This document shows positions 44,375 to 53,489 of a stretch of DNA of 64,000 nt, in pieces. The notes under the pieces were generated by a model. It was not told the DNA's origin. It worked only from the letters and a program-made list of their open reading frames with translations, and ran no database searches. Position 1 is the first letter of the stretch; each line of letters opens with the position of its first letter. This DNA comes from JAGNZR01 sp051646055 (GTDB taxonomy: Bacteria; Fusobacteriota; Fusobacteriia; Fusobacteriales; Fusobacteriaceae), in NCBI GenBank assembly GCA_051646055.1, contig JBOFCM010000047.1, positions 1 to 64,000 of the forward strand, read 5' to 3'. A program made the translations under genes and the position numbers.

Positions 44375-46376
44375 GTAGATACTCCATTACTAATGGGTCT
44401 GATTCAGGTAAATAATCTACTGAACCATCCTCTAAAGTTACTTGATACAGTTGTCGAGCACCCTTACATTTCTGTAAGGCAGCTTGCACTAACGGCATTT
44501 GGTTTCCCCAATATGCAAATGCACGATAACTGTGGCCATCAAAACCATCGGTATATACTTTGGTTTTGTTAGGATCTTTTGTAAGTAGAGTATTAATACG
44601 GTCTTCAAGAGACGCATAATCTAAACCTACAAACAACCACCCCGGCGGAGCTGCGAAGCAGCTTTTGACCAGTTTTCCATAGGTACTACCAGATGGAAGG
44701 TTTTGTAGATTAGGATTACTTGAACTCAATCTTCCTGATTTGGTTCCACCAAGATTGAATGAACCAAAGAGATAATGCCAACCATCATATTCATCAGCTT
44801 CAACAAACTTGTTGATAAATGTATTGAGGATTTTCTTACCTTCCTCAATCTTAATGATGGCTTCCAACACTTCTTTAATAGCTGGATCATCAGTACGACT
44901 CATGTGCCCTTTAAGTTGTTTACCCCCCACTTTTGGTTGCTTAGTGGGGGTAAATTCAAGAGCTTCAAACTTAAGGAAATCATGGATAAGACTTACTAAC
45001 TGATCTCCTGAACCAGTATTGAATTCATACTTAATATCAGCAAGTGTAAGAATTTTGGTTTTAAGCTTAGCTTGTTTGAGTTTAAGTAAACCCATACGGT
45101 GACTTCTAGAGAAGTCTTGGATAATGTGAGAGGAGTTAAGGATATCCTGATACTTCTTAACGATACCTTCCAACTCTGCTTTAACTTCCAGTACACGCTT
45201 CATGTCTAAAGGCATACCAGTAAGTTCCATCTGGATAATATTCTTTAGAATCTTCTTAAAGAATACATAAACATCCAGCTGGTTATCTTTAACCATTAAT
45301 GGGTAGTTCTTACCAAAAACATACCAAGTAGCTAAACAGTCAATGAGGTTATACTTCATCAAGTCTTGGTTCTTAATGAGAGTAATATCATTGATATCAT
45401 CTTGGGCATAGTTGCCGGCAAATTCATGAGCTTGTTGTTTAAGGCTCAAGTAGCCAGCTGGTGCCCCACATGAATTCTGAGCCAGATAAGAGATAATCTT
45501 GGTGTCTTCAAAGTCTCTGGTTAAGACTTCTAAACCTTCCAATAATCCTTCTGTATCAGTAAGGTTCTTCATCCACAATAAGTAGATTAGAATCTTGATG
45601 TCGTAGGGTGCGTTGTGATAAATAAATTTGCCTCTGAAATTGCAGAGGAAATCCTTGAGGATACCCAGAACCTGTCTGAAATTTGCATTAAGCCCAATCC
45701 CTTCAGTTCTGGAATAATGATCAACATCAATGCATATTCCTTCATGCTTTGACCAAGCAAATCCAATCGTCCCAAGTCCAGACTTAGTATGCCGGAGAGA
45801 GAACGTCTCGGTGTCAAGGGTAAGAGAATCATACTGATGCAACTTCTCCAATGCTTCTTTGATCTTTACTGGATCACAAGGAATGTATTCAGCATGATGG
45901 ATAATGTCTGAACCAATAGCTACATACTGCTGGTTATAGTGCTTAACCAGAGTTTGATTAGCTAATTCAATCTTTGGTTTAGCTGCATCATTAAAGAATA
46001 CAGACTTATGGTTTGTGGATAAGATTACCTGCATATCCTCATAACCGGGGATAGCACAAGGTAATACATACCCATAGTGAGGTTCTGCTTTGGTTTGTTT
46101 AGTTAATACCTTGAAGTAAGTGCCATCAGCACAATACAGATACTTAACCCCCATTTCCTTCAGCAGAGGTAAAAGGGTAGCAAGATACTCTTTAGCTGCT
46201 TTGTTACTAACTTTCTTTGGATTGTCATAAGGTAGACTGAAAGCAATAAACTTACTTTCATCCAAACCAGTTGGTTCAATGTAAAAATGCTTAATAGCAT
46301 CTCCCATTAAAGCATCTTGCTTAACTAAGATAGCTACATCGTATCTATCATGTTGTTTAAAGGCTATGTGGTACAT
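44349..46376 (-). CDS. DNA polymerase A, N-terminal fragment (exonuclease and motif A)
   Basis: A 675-residue fragment. Proofreading exonuclease: Exo I LDTETF (D188, E190), Exo II YHNAPYD, Exo III YNLIDCLATWYVF. Polymerase motif A is GLDYASLEDR with D586. Recognisable polymerase ends near residue 628 (NQMP). The last ~47 residues, starting LVQAALQKCKGARQ, look unrelated and end at a TGA inside the HNH gene. Together with the 247-residue fragment the chain would reach the ~870 residues of N4 gp39. The split falls between motifs A and B. Confidence 0.88.
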   Translation of the reverse strand: MYHIAFKQHDRYDVAILVKQDALMGDAIKHFYIEPTGLDESKFIAFSLPYDNPKKVSNKAAKEYLATLLPLLKEMGVKYLYCADGTYFKVLTKQTKAEPHYGYVLPCAIPGYEDMQVILSTNHKSVFFNDAAKPKIELANQTLVKHYNQQYVAIGSDIIHHAEYIPCDPVKIKEALEKLHQYDSLTLDTETFSLRHTKSGLGTIGFAWSKHEGICIDVDHYSRTEGIGLNANFRQVLGILKDFLCNFRGKFIYHNAPYDIKILIYLLWMKNLTDTEGLLEGLEVLTRDFEDTKIISYLAQNSCGAPAGYLSLKQQAHEFAGNYAQDDINDITLIKNQDLMKYNLIDCLATWYVFGKNYPLMVKDNQLDVYVFFKKILKNIIQMELTGMPLDMKRVLEVKAELEGIVKKYQDILNSSHIIQDFSRSHRMGLLKLKQAKLKTKILTLADIKYEFNTGSGDQLVSLIHDFLKFEALEFTPTKQPKVGGKQLKGHMSRTDDPAIKEVLEAIIKIEEGKKILNTFINKFVEADEYDGWHYLFGSFNLGGTKSGRLSSSNPNLQNLPSGSTYGKLVKSCFAAPPGWLFVGLDYASLEDRINTLLTKDPNKTKVYTDGFDGHSYRAFAYWGNQMPLVQAALQKCKGARQLYQVTLEDGSVDYLPESDPLVMEYLREIRGETN

Positions 46377-46831
46377 TCCAGTAAAATCCTCATTCGTCTG
46401 AAGAACTGGATTTTATCTTGGTTCAGTTTTATAAACTCCTCAAATCTTGGTGATACAGACTTGAGAGGCATACCTACAACCAAATGATAAAACTCCTCTT
46501 CACACTCAACGAAGTTGAGGAAATAGACCATATAACCATCGGCAATCTGGATATCATCCATGATTCGATGCAAGGCATGAAAGTCTTTAGCAATTGGGTC
46601 TGCGGGATCAAGATCAACACATGCTTTGATAAACTGAGGTCTTAAGCTTAAGGGATTGGATAAGATGTTATTGTAGCTAATGACTGCATGTTCAAACTTG
46701 GTTCCTTCTACTGCTGCTTTGTACTTTTTCCTAGCAGTATGTTTGCGTTTGCTAAACAACTTATCCAGAGCTGTTATCTTTAAGACTGTTTTCTTCTTAA
46801 GTTCAATAGCCATAATTAAAAAGGGGAACAT
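46364..46831 (-). CDS. Hypothetical protein preceding the DNA polymerase
   Basis: A 155-residue basic, helical protein. ATG 46831 has GGAGAGGGGG upstream, so I keep it, though an inner ATG at 46813 (MAIELKKKT) lies just past a terminator-like hairpin. It overlaps the polymerase start by 13 bp, so translation is coupled. No family recognised. Confidence 0.55.
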   Translation of the reverse strand: MFPFLIMAIELKKKTVLKITALDKLFSKRKHTARKKYKAAVEGTKFEHAVISYNNILSNPLSLRPQFIKACVDLDPADPIAKDFHALHRIMDDIQIADGYMVYFLNFVECEEEFYHLVVGMPLKSVSPRFEEFIKLNQDKIQFFRRMRILLECTT

Positions 46832-46840
46832 AGTCCCCCT
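46815..46840 (-). terminator. Terminator after the VWA gene, overlapping the next start
   Basis: Read leftward, GGGGGAC-TAT-GTTCCCC is followed by TTTTTAATT. It lies between the VWA gene and the gene coding the protein before the polymerase, and includes that gene's first ATG; it may act as an attenuator. Confidence 0.65.
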
Positions 46841-46845
46841 CTCCT

Positions 46846-48045
46846 TTAAATTTTTACATGAATAGCCTTACCAAATGGTGGTTTGAATTTGGAGTCATTA
46901 ACTGCAATCCAAATCACATCATAAGGTGGCTTTTCAGTAGGCATCTGAGATTCCATGTCAGAGAATAGAATCAGCACTTGAGGCTTCATTTTCTCTGCTT
47001 TGATGTAATTGAATACACATGGAATGTGAGTACCACCACAGCCACGGAATTGAATTTTACTGATATCTTCGTCCTGCTCTACTACATGGTGAGAAACAAC
47101 CTTAGTAGTAAAGTTTAGGACATCAATACGAGTAGGATTAAGCTTATCTTTGATGTCTTTAATAGCCCCAAGATAAGTTTGGTATTCCTTATCAGATACT
47201 GAACCAGATTCATCATTAGCAATGACAATGTTACCTAAACCTTCACTAAACAAAGTAGGTAACAGGAACCCATGAGGGAACATCTTACGATTAAGACGTT
47301 GATAGGTATAATCCTCCATACGGAATGAATCCATATACTTAAGTAGGATTTGTTCCCAGTTAAGTTGGGGGTTATACAACTCTTCCATCCATTGGTTCAC
47401 AGATTGAGGTACATGACCTCCTGCTGATTTAGCCTGCATTGCTGCTTGCTGAACCATGTTCTGAATTTGTTCTTGTAACTGTTGTTCTGATTGCCCAGGG
47501 GTATTTGATTGTCCCGGTTGATTAGGATCTGCATCCCCCTGACCATCTTGGCTTTGATCACCTTCACTTGAGCTACCGCCCAAGTCACCACTCATTGGGT
47601 CTTGGTTTTGTTGGTTTTGTTTTTGAGCTTCCAATAGCAGAAGTTCATAGATTTCATCTTTTTCTTTGCCTGCATACTTACTATCACAATTAGCACTGTC
47701 AGGAACTTTTACACCACAGTTAGAATCTTGACGAATCATGTTGTTGATGTATTGGTCACAGGCATCATTCCATACTTTAGGATCATCCTTACCTTTAGCT
47801 CGGATTTGATCAAAGAAAGGTAAATGCCAACACTCGTGCATCAGATTAAACTTTAGATCATTATCAGATAAACCCTGAATATACTCAGGGTTATACTTGA
47901 TAGTGGTTCCGTGTAATTCAATACTTTTGATGTTCTCTGCCGGCTGTTTTTCCATGTTAAGTAACATAGAAACAATGAATGCATTATGAGATGTTCTCAT
48001 CAATTGCATCATAGCCAGAGATAACTTCTCGGCCGACTTATCCAA
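46846..48045 (-). CDS. VWA-domain protein with HExxH motif (N4 gp25-like partner of MoxR)
   Basis: A 399-residue protein. The N-terminal domain has a putative zinc-peptidase motif H70-E71-C-W-H74 (DUF2201-like), a Gln/Gly/Asp-rich linker spans ~140-200, and the C-terminal von Willebrand A domain has a metal site D278-x-S280-x-S282. It starts at TTG 48045, overlapping the end of the MoxR gene. MoxR ATPase plus VWA protein is a known chaperone-like pair, present in N4 as gp24/gp25; the target is unknown. Confidence 0.85.
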   Translation of the reverse strand: MDKSAEKLSLAMMQLMRTSHNAFIVSMLLNMEKQPAENIKSIELHGTTIKYNPEYIQGLSDNDLKFNLMHECWHLPFFDQIRAKGKDDPKVWNDACDQYINNMIRQDSNCGVKVPDSANCDSKYAGKEKDEIYELLLLEAQKQNQQNQDPMSGDLGGSSSEGDQSQDGQGDADPNQPGQSNTPGQSEQQLQEQIQNMVQQAAMQAKSAGGHVPQSVNQWMEELYNPQLNWEQILLKYMDSFRMEDYTYQRLNRKMFPHGFLLPTLFSEGLGNIVIANDESGSVSDKEYQTYLGAIKDIKDKLNPTRIDVLNFTTKVVSHHVVEQDEDISKIQFRGCGGTHIPCVFNYIKAEKMKPQVLILFSDMESQMPTEKPPYDVIWIAVNDSKFKPPFGKAIHVKI

Positions 48046-49117
48046 TCAACATGCTCCCTACTTTAGTGAAAGTAGCTTCCAGCTTAGGATTGTCCAGCAG
48101 ACGGTCATCTTTTTGCCAAAGCTGCTTAGCCATAGCAAATTGGAATTCCATAGGCATACGGTTAACGTAGTCCATTACTGGATCAATATTTTCCATAGTG
48201 GTGTTACCAGTAATCATGGAAGTAAGCAGCCAGCATACTGCTGGTTTGGTAGGAAGCTGAGCATTTAATGGATCTGCAATGATATCTTTGAAATCAGGCA
48301 GGTCATTAAAAGCATGAGTAAACTGAACAAATTCCAGAGCATGGGAACCAACAGTACCTTGCAGTAACACAGAGTATTCATCTGGCACTGGTTTGTTCTG
48401 GTTTGGTTCAATTTGCTTCAGCAAACGAGAAGCAAAGTCCCAAGTACGTTCACAAGCGAAAGTCTCATCAGAAGAACCTTTGTTGTATTCAATAAAGGTA
48501 TTTACTTTATGCTTTTGATAATTCAGGTAAGCTACGATACGTCGATCAAGGTTGATCTTTGCTGCAACTTCGTCAATGAACTCTTCTGGGTTCGATTTAG
48601 TATGGATGTGAATCAGACGAGAACGCAGTGCTGAACCCATCTCATACACGATAGCACCATCAGTCAACAAGTTACCTGCTGCCATTAGGTAGCAAGCTTC
48701 ATGAAGATGATGTTGACCAATCATTCGGTCCAACAGGATCTTATAAGCAGCAGCTTGTACTGATTTAGGTGCTGACGGCAGTTCATCAAAGAATACTAAC
48801 CAGCCGCGGTAGGTATGAATTACTTTACCGTTTTCGTCCAAGATAACTGGCAGCTTATCACCTTGCAGTGGGAAAGCTTCTGGTGGCAGATACTTAGAAC
48901 GACCATTTTCAAGGCTTGGGAAACCATTGATAGTAGTTGGATCTTCTTGGGCTAAACGGAAGTCCAATACTTTAAGGTTGGCTTGCTTAGCAATTGCATG
49001 GATTAATGCAGATTTACCACAGCCCGGTGAACCAGCCAGATATGGAACCAGTTGGGCTTGGATTGCAGCTTTAATAAATTTAGCGGCTTGCTTAAGAGTA
49101 ATTTGAGCTAGTGACAT
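48038..49117 (-). CDS. MoxR-family AAA+ ATPase (N4 gp24-like)
   Basis: A 359-residue AAA+ protein. Walker A GSPGCGKS is at 29-36, Walker B LVFFDELPSAP at ~111-121, and the sensor/arginine-finger region (GSALRSRLIHIHTKS) near 165. It overlaps the VWA gene by 8 bp. Such pairs remodel or load cofactors into protein complexes. The promoter-like hairpin at 49156-49170 lies 39 nt before the start codon, so the pair is probably expressed early. Confidence 0.88.
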   Translation of the reverse strand: MSLAQITLKQAAKFIKAAIQAQLVPYLAGSPGCGKSALIHAIAKQANLKVLDFRLAQEDPTTINGFPSLENGRSKYLPPEAFPLQGDKLPVILDENGKVIHTYRGWLVFFDELPSAPKSVQAAAYKILLDRMIGQHHLHEACYLMAAGNLLTDGAIVYEMGSALRSRLIHIHTKSNPEEFIDEVAAKINLDRRIVAYLNYQKHKVNTFIEYNKGSSDETFACERTWDFASRLLKQIEPNQNKPVPDEYSVLLQGTVGSHALEFVQFTHAFNDLPDFKDIIADPLNAQLPTKPAVCWLLTSMITGNTTMENIDPVMDYVNRMPMEFQFAMAKQLWQKDDRLLDNPKLEATFTKVGSMLIG

Positions 49118-49155
49118 AAATAGTTCTCCAAAATGGAATAGTAATTTTCACATTG

Positions 49156-49170
49156 GTTGCCGAAGGCAAC
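49156..49170 (-). promoter_or_regulatory. Hairpin promoter candidate (virion RNAP type)
   Basis: A 6-bp stem (GTTGCC/GGCAAC) with loop GAA on the template (+) strand, followed leftward by CAATGTGA. It is placed just ahead of the MoxR-VWA genes. Confidence 0.65.
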
Positions 49171-49193
49171 ACCCAAGGGAAGGAAATGTAACT

Positions 49194-49625
49194 ATGGGCT
49201 TAGGGCATAGAGTCGTTAGATTTACTGGAACGTTAAACCACACTACAGGAGACTCAACAAACCATCCGAAGGATGGGTCAGGAACATCTGGTGATTGGCA
49301 TATAAAGGGGATTGATTCTGGATATCATAAACATTTCATTAAGATAATGGCCCGTACAGGTAATGATGAACTTAGTTCTGAAAGGGTTGCCTTAATAGCC
49401 GGGGAATGTGAGATAGAAGCTTCAGATGATTATGGTATTACCTTTGGTTCTATAACCAACGGTAGGTTTAGCTTTAATGAAACCATTCCATTTGATAGAC
49501 CTAATTTCATGGGAGCAATCACAGAAATTAAGGTAAACCTAAAGGGTGTTATGGAACATGGTTCACATAGCCCTGTAACCTTGTTTGGAACCAAAGTAAC
49601 TATTGAAGTTCACTCTTATAACTAA
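49194..49625 (+). CDS. Second fibre cassette: small structural protein
   Basis: A 143-residue beta-rich protein. ATG 49194 is preceded by AAGGAAATGTAACT. It opens a rightward cassette inside the leftward region. The composition (Gly, Thr, His; no long helices) suggests a virion or fibre component. A promoter-like hairpin (49262-49276) falls within codons ~23-28. No family recognised. Confidence 0.6.
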   Translation: MGLGHRVVRFTGTLNHTTGDSTNHPKDGSGTSGDWHIKGIDSGYHKHFIKIMARTGNDELSSERVALIAGECEIEASDDYGITFGSITNGRFSFNETIPFDRPNFMGAITEIKVNLKGVMEHGSHSPVTLFGTKVTIEVHSYN

Positions 49626-49644
49626 CTGTTTAGAGAGGTTCCAC

Positions 49645-49734
49645 ATGGTTTACCTAATGTTACTGAACTTTAGTTTAATGCTTAGTTTTGCTTGCTTAGT
49701 TTTGGCTGCAATAGAGCAAGGTAAAGAACACTGA
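49645..49734 (+). CDS. 29-residue membrane peptide
   Basis: ATG 49645, behind AGAGAGG, reads 29 codons: one hydrophobic helix (residues 1-22, LMLLNFSLMLSFACLVLAA) and a short charged tail (EQGKEH). It fills the gap between two fibre-cassette genes with proper spacing. It could be a tiny holin-like or regulatory membrane peptide. It is short enough that chance cannot be excluded. Confidence 0.45.
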   Translation: MVYLMLLNFSLMLSFACLVLAAIEQGKEH

Positions 49735-49760
49735 TAAGTACATATAATAAGGATGTTTAT

Positions 49761-52067
49761 ATGGCTACGTTTCCCCCTGTATATGGTTTTGGTGGTACAG
49801 GTACTGGAGGATTGTTTCAGTTCTATCCTAACCCTCCTGTTGAGGGTAGAAACCTTTTTATACATGATAGTAGTGTTGATGGGGCTTTAGCTTTAGCTAA
49901 TGCTTACTTTGCTACAGATGTAGGTCTTAAAGATTATGACCTATACAAGAATAATCCTAATCTAATGATTATTCTTAAATGGGGTACAGGTTCTGACACC
50001 CATATTTCTTATAGATCTTTGGTTCAGGATGCTACCCCCGTTGGAACTTATATATGGGTAGATCCTTTTGATAGGGTTTTTGCTGAAATTGATTTATCTA
50101 CTCATTCTTTCACAGAATTGAGAGGAGGTGCAGCATTAGATACAACAGTAAGAGGTAATGCTAGAGGTATTGCTAATAATGCTGCGGATATTCAACAAAC
50201 ACTAATTGAACTTAATGATGTTAGGATTGCCCTTAATAAACTGGATTCTGAAACAGTAAAAGGAGTTGTCTGTGAAGGTTCAGATGGATCAGTAGATCTA
50301 TGTGAAGACTTAGTTAAAGATAACAAGATTTACTTCCGTAGGGTTAAACCAATCAAAGGTTTAAGGATTAATCCTAATGTACATACTAAAGATATTGAAT
50401 TTGAAGTATATGGTAGTTTCTTAGGGTACTTTGAATCTGTAGCCCAGTTAGAAGCTGCTGCTTCCACTATTACTACCCATGAAACATTAACAGGTATTGT
50501 TAAGATAGCCGGCAAGGGAGTAAACAAATGGAATAATATTGTTTATGTAAAAGAAGTAGGTGATTCCAAGTTTACCCCTAGGGCTGTTAGTGGATATCTA
50601 ACCCTGTATGATGGCATAAGTGCTCCATTGCCATTCACCAGTATTAAACCAGACTCCTCTCTAGATACTTCAATTGAGCTTGTTAATGTTCCCGGTAGTA
50701 CCAATACTGTTAAGACATTAAAGATTTCTGCCAAGTACCCTACCTTTACTCAAGGTTCAGATACCTCTTTAATTAAAAAGATTGAAGCAGGTACAAACAT
50801 TACTACGTCTATGGTTGATGGTGTTCTTACCATTGGTTCTGCTGGGGGTGGTGGTGGAACTGGAGGGGGTATTGAAGTTAAGACCCCTAGTGCTCAAGGA
50901 TACAAACCAATTTCTAGAATAGAGATTGTTGGAGATGGTCCTTACAGTTTTATTGAGCATGATCAGCTAACTATTAGGTTACAAGCTCCTATAGAGGTTG
51001 TTGCAAACAAAGCTGCATTAGATGCTCTAAAGCCTGTGTTGTATAACCAGCATATGGGATTGACTTTAGATACTGAAAACTTCTATTGGTGTAATGGGGT
51101 AGGTTGGCAACCTTTTGCATATGTGGGTATGGGGGATCAAGTTAAAAGCTTGAACCAACGTTTACCTGAGACAATTCCTTATGGGGTTCAATATAACCCA
51201 GATATCAATAAGTCCTTATCTTACGTTCATGTAACTGAGGCTGATGCGAAGAATAAGTTAAATCTACCAATAGCTGAAGAAGGATTTATTCAGAATATCT
51301 ATTCTGAAGATACTGGAGGAATTGAAAAATGGGTACAGAACTTTTATGGGATTGATTCAGGTACTGTATGGGTAAGAACCAAAAGTACAGGTAATGATTT
51401 TAAAGGTTGGGTTGCAATTAATGCTTTAGATGAAAGTTACCATTCAGTTTTAACTTTACCGGAAGATTTACTATTCAATGAGTATCTTAATGGTACTAAA
51501 GAATTACCTTTTATCCCATTACAGGATCCAAGAGGTAATATCTTTTTTGCTAATGATACCAAAATACCTAAAGTTATTCGTTCAGGTAGATATGACATTA
51601 CTTTATGTTTACATATTACCGGGCAAAATGATTGGCCATGTGAGTCTGCTAATTTTAAATTTAGCCTCTATGGGGAGGCAGGTAATTTATTAGCAACAAG
51701 CATTGCAGGTAATGTCTCTACTGGGCTTACAAGTGACTCCTTCGGTAAATACCCTTCTATTTATGCAACATTCAAAGATGTTTTCTTAAATTCTGAAGAT
51801 TCTTTACACGTTAAGGTAAAGATGACAGGTCAAACTAGTGATATGAATGGAAGTTTTTTAGATCCTTATAAGAACTTTTTAGTAGTAGAACCTGCTAATA
51901 GTCGCTCTAAGACTGGGCTTAATGTTGCTAAAACTTATCGTGCGACATTAGGTGGTATGTCTTTTAAAGAAGGTTATGAAGTACGTGTTGAAGCTAGTTC
52001 AGAGTCAGCATCTAATCCAAGAGTATATGGTGCTCGTTATAACAAAGAACTTCACTTATTGGCTTAA
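49761..52067 (+). CDS. Second cassette tail fibre, large
   Basis: A 768-residue protein. The N-terminal ~120 residues are a compact beta domain (FPPVYGFGGTGTGGLFQFYP at 4-23) ending in a segment of fibre type (GNARGIANNAADIQQTLIEL, ~131-150). The middle is beta-rich, a Gly stretch marks a hinge (~367-374), and the C-terminal ~200 residues form a separate beta-rich domain. The N-terminus does not match the anchors of the first cassette, so it probably attaches elsewhere on the particle. Confidence 0.7.
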   Translation: MATFPPVYGFGGTGTGGLFQFYPNPPVEGRNLFIHDSSVDGALALANAYFATDVGLKDYDLYKNNPNLMIILKWGTGSDTHISYRSLVQDATPVGTYIWVDPFDRVFAEIDLSTHSFTELRGGAALDTTVRGNARGIANNAADIQQTLIELNDVRIALNKLDSETVKGVVCEGSDGSVDLCEDLVKDNKIYFRRVKPIKGLRINPNVHTKDIEFEVYGSFLGYFESVAQLEAAASTITTHETLTGIVKIAGKGVNKWNNIVYVKEVGDSKFTPRAVSGYLTLYDGISAPLPFTSIKPDSSLDTSIELVNVPGSTNTVKTLKISAKYPTFTQGSDTSLIKKIEAGTNITTSMVDGVLTIGSAGGGGGTGGGIEVKTPSAQGYKPISRIEIVGDGPYSFIEHDQLTIRLQAPIEVVANKAALDALKPVLYNQHMGLTLDTENFYWCNGVGWQPFAYVGMGDQVKSLNQRLPETIPYGVQYNPDINKSLSYVHVTEADAKNKLNLPIAEEGFIQNIYSEDTGGIEKWVQNFYGIDSGTVWVRTKSTGNDFKGWVAINALDESYHSVLTLPEDLLFNEYLNGTKELPFIPLQDPRGNIFFANDTKIPKVIRSGRYDITLCLHITGQNDWPCESANFKFSLYGEAGNLLATSIAGNVSTGLTSDSFGKYPSIYATFKDVFLNSEDSLHVKVKMTGQTSDMNGSFLDPYKNFLVVEPANSRSKTGLNVAKTYRATLGGMSFKEGYEVRVEASSESASNPRVYGARYNKELHLLA

Positions 52068-52079
52068 CAAGGAATGTGC

Positions 52080-53489
52080 ATGGAAAAGGTATTTGATAGT
52101 ACCCCGGTAAGTGGAATTAGTTATTGCGTCATGGATTATGATTTAACTAATTACAACACTAAATATATTGTCCCTCTCGAAGAGAGGGTTAAAGCTTTAG
52201 AAGGTGTTCGTGGTTTAGATGGACGTGGCATTGAGTTAAAGAAAGGGTTGTTCCCAGAGGATCCTAATACTCCTGATAATGAAGATACAAGGGCTATCCT
52301 ATGGAGGCCAATAGCTAGACCTAATGAATCTGAATTCCCATGGACACTATTGGTTTTTGAAAAAGAGTTACAAGGTGAACGAGGAGTAGATGGGGAGAAA
52401 GGTGAGAAAGGAGATGCTGGAGCTAACATGACTCTGAGAGGGGCAGTTAACTCTACTAGTGAACTACTTACTCAAACCAATGCTGAAGTAGGTTGGGCTT
52501 TTCTATTGATACCCACAGGAGAGTTATATGTATTTATTGGTTCTGCTGGACAATATGCTGATTTAAGTAAGTGGAAGAACTTTGGTTCCTTTACCGGTAT
52601 GAAAGGTAATACTGGCCCTCAAGGACCTAGAGGACCGGCAGGGCCTAAAGGTTCTTCAGGGGGTATTAGTGGATTCTTACTTAATTGGATTGTTAGTACT
52701 GCTACGAACCAAGCTCTTACAGCAGTTCAGTTAGAAGTTAATACTGCCATCAATGATGCTATCAATGATATGGCTATGCAATTAACTAACCTTGCTGAAG
52801 ATGCTGCTCAGTCTGCTCTTGAAAAAGCTCTTGATGACATGATGGATGAATTCAAGGGTGAAAAGGGAGATAAAGGTGATAAGGGGGATGATGGTAATGA
52901 TGGTAAGGATGGAGCAGCTTGTACAATTTTAGGGCATAAAGCTACAGAGTTTGAATTATTCCCTATTACAGGAAAAGCAGGAGATGCTTGGTTAGTGGGG
53001 GATGAGAATAATCTTTATATATGGGCTGCTAATGAAGTAGGGGGAGTAGATTTAGGTACTTGGAAGAATGTAGGTAAGGTGCAAGGTCCCGAAGGTAAAC
53101 CCGGTAAAGATGCTGATTGGGTTATCCAATTAAGGGATGAAGATAACGTAGCTACAGATTTAGTTAAAATTGAGGATGTAGCTGAAGGTGTACCTAACAT
53201 GTACATCCAGGGTAAAGATGGGGTGCTTGTTGAAGCATTCATGGGAACTTCCACTGGATTTACTATAAAGAATAAATACCCAATTCCATCTATTAATACT
53301 GGTTCAGGGCCTTTCCCAAGTACCCAAGGTAAAGTGTTATCTAATGATGGTACTAAACTGGTTTGGGTAGAAGATAAAGCTCAGCAGGAAACTGTAGAGG
53401 TGATTAGATTACAGTCCCCTAATGGAACTGTATTTCTAGTGACTGTCACTGATGATGGTCGTCTTAATGTCATGGAGGAGAAATTGTGA
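52080..53489 (+). CDS. Collagen-like fibre
   Basis: A 469-residue protein. The second ATG (52080) is chosen because AAGGA lies six bases before it, while the first (52074) overlaps that site. Short Gly-X-Y blocks lie near residues 98-117, 173-195 and 259-280, with globular inserts of the type GDAWLVGDENNLYIWAANE between, as in the 937-residue fibre. Its GTGA overlap couples it to the next gene. Confidence 0.75.
   Translation: MEKVFDSTPVSGISYCVMDYDLTNYNTKYIVPLEERVKALEGVRGLDGRGIELKKGLFPEDPNTPDNEDTRAILWRPIARPNESEFPWTLLVFEKELQGERGVDGEKGEKGDAGANMTLRGAVNSTSELLTQTNAEVGWAFLLIPTGELYVFIGSAGQYADLSKWKNFGSFTGMKGNTGPQGPRGPAGPKGSSGGISGFLLNWIVSTATNQALTAVQLEVNTAINDAINDMAMQLTNLAEDAAQSALEKALDDMMDEFKGEKGDKGDKGDDGNDGKDGAACTILGHKATEFELFPITGKAGDAWLVGDENNLYIWAANEVGGVDLGTWKNVGKVQGPEGKPGKDADWVIQLRDEDNVATDLVKIEDVAEGVPNMYIQGKDGVLVEAFMGTSTGFTIKNKYPIPSINTGSGPFPSTQGKVLSNDGTKLVWVEDKAQQETVEVIRLQSPNGTVFLVTVTDDGRLNVMEEKL

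Noticed and set aside
42936..44490. Group I intron in the DNA polymerase gene
   Set aside because: The HNH frame runs into the second polymerase fragment with no room for an intron core 3' of it, and I found no recognisable P7-type core sequences. The second fragment also has its own ribosome binding site.
44649..44663. Hairpin AGCTGC-GAA-GCAGCT as another promoter
   Set aside because: It lies deep inside the polymerase coding sequence, and the sequence after it leftward (CCGCCGGGG) lacks the TGA/TGG block shared by the others.
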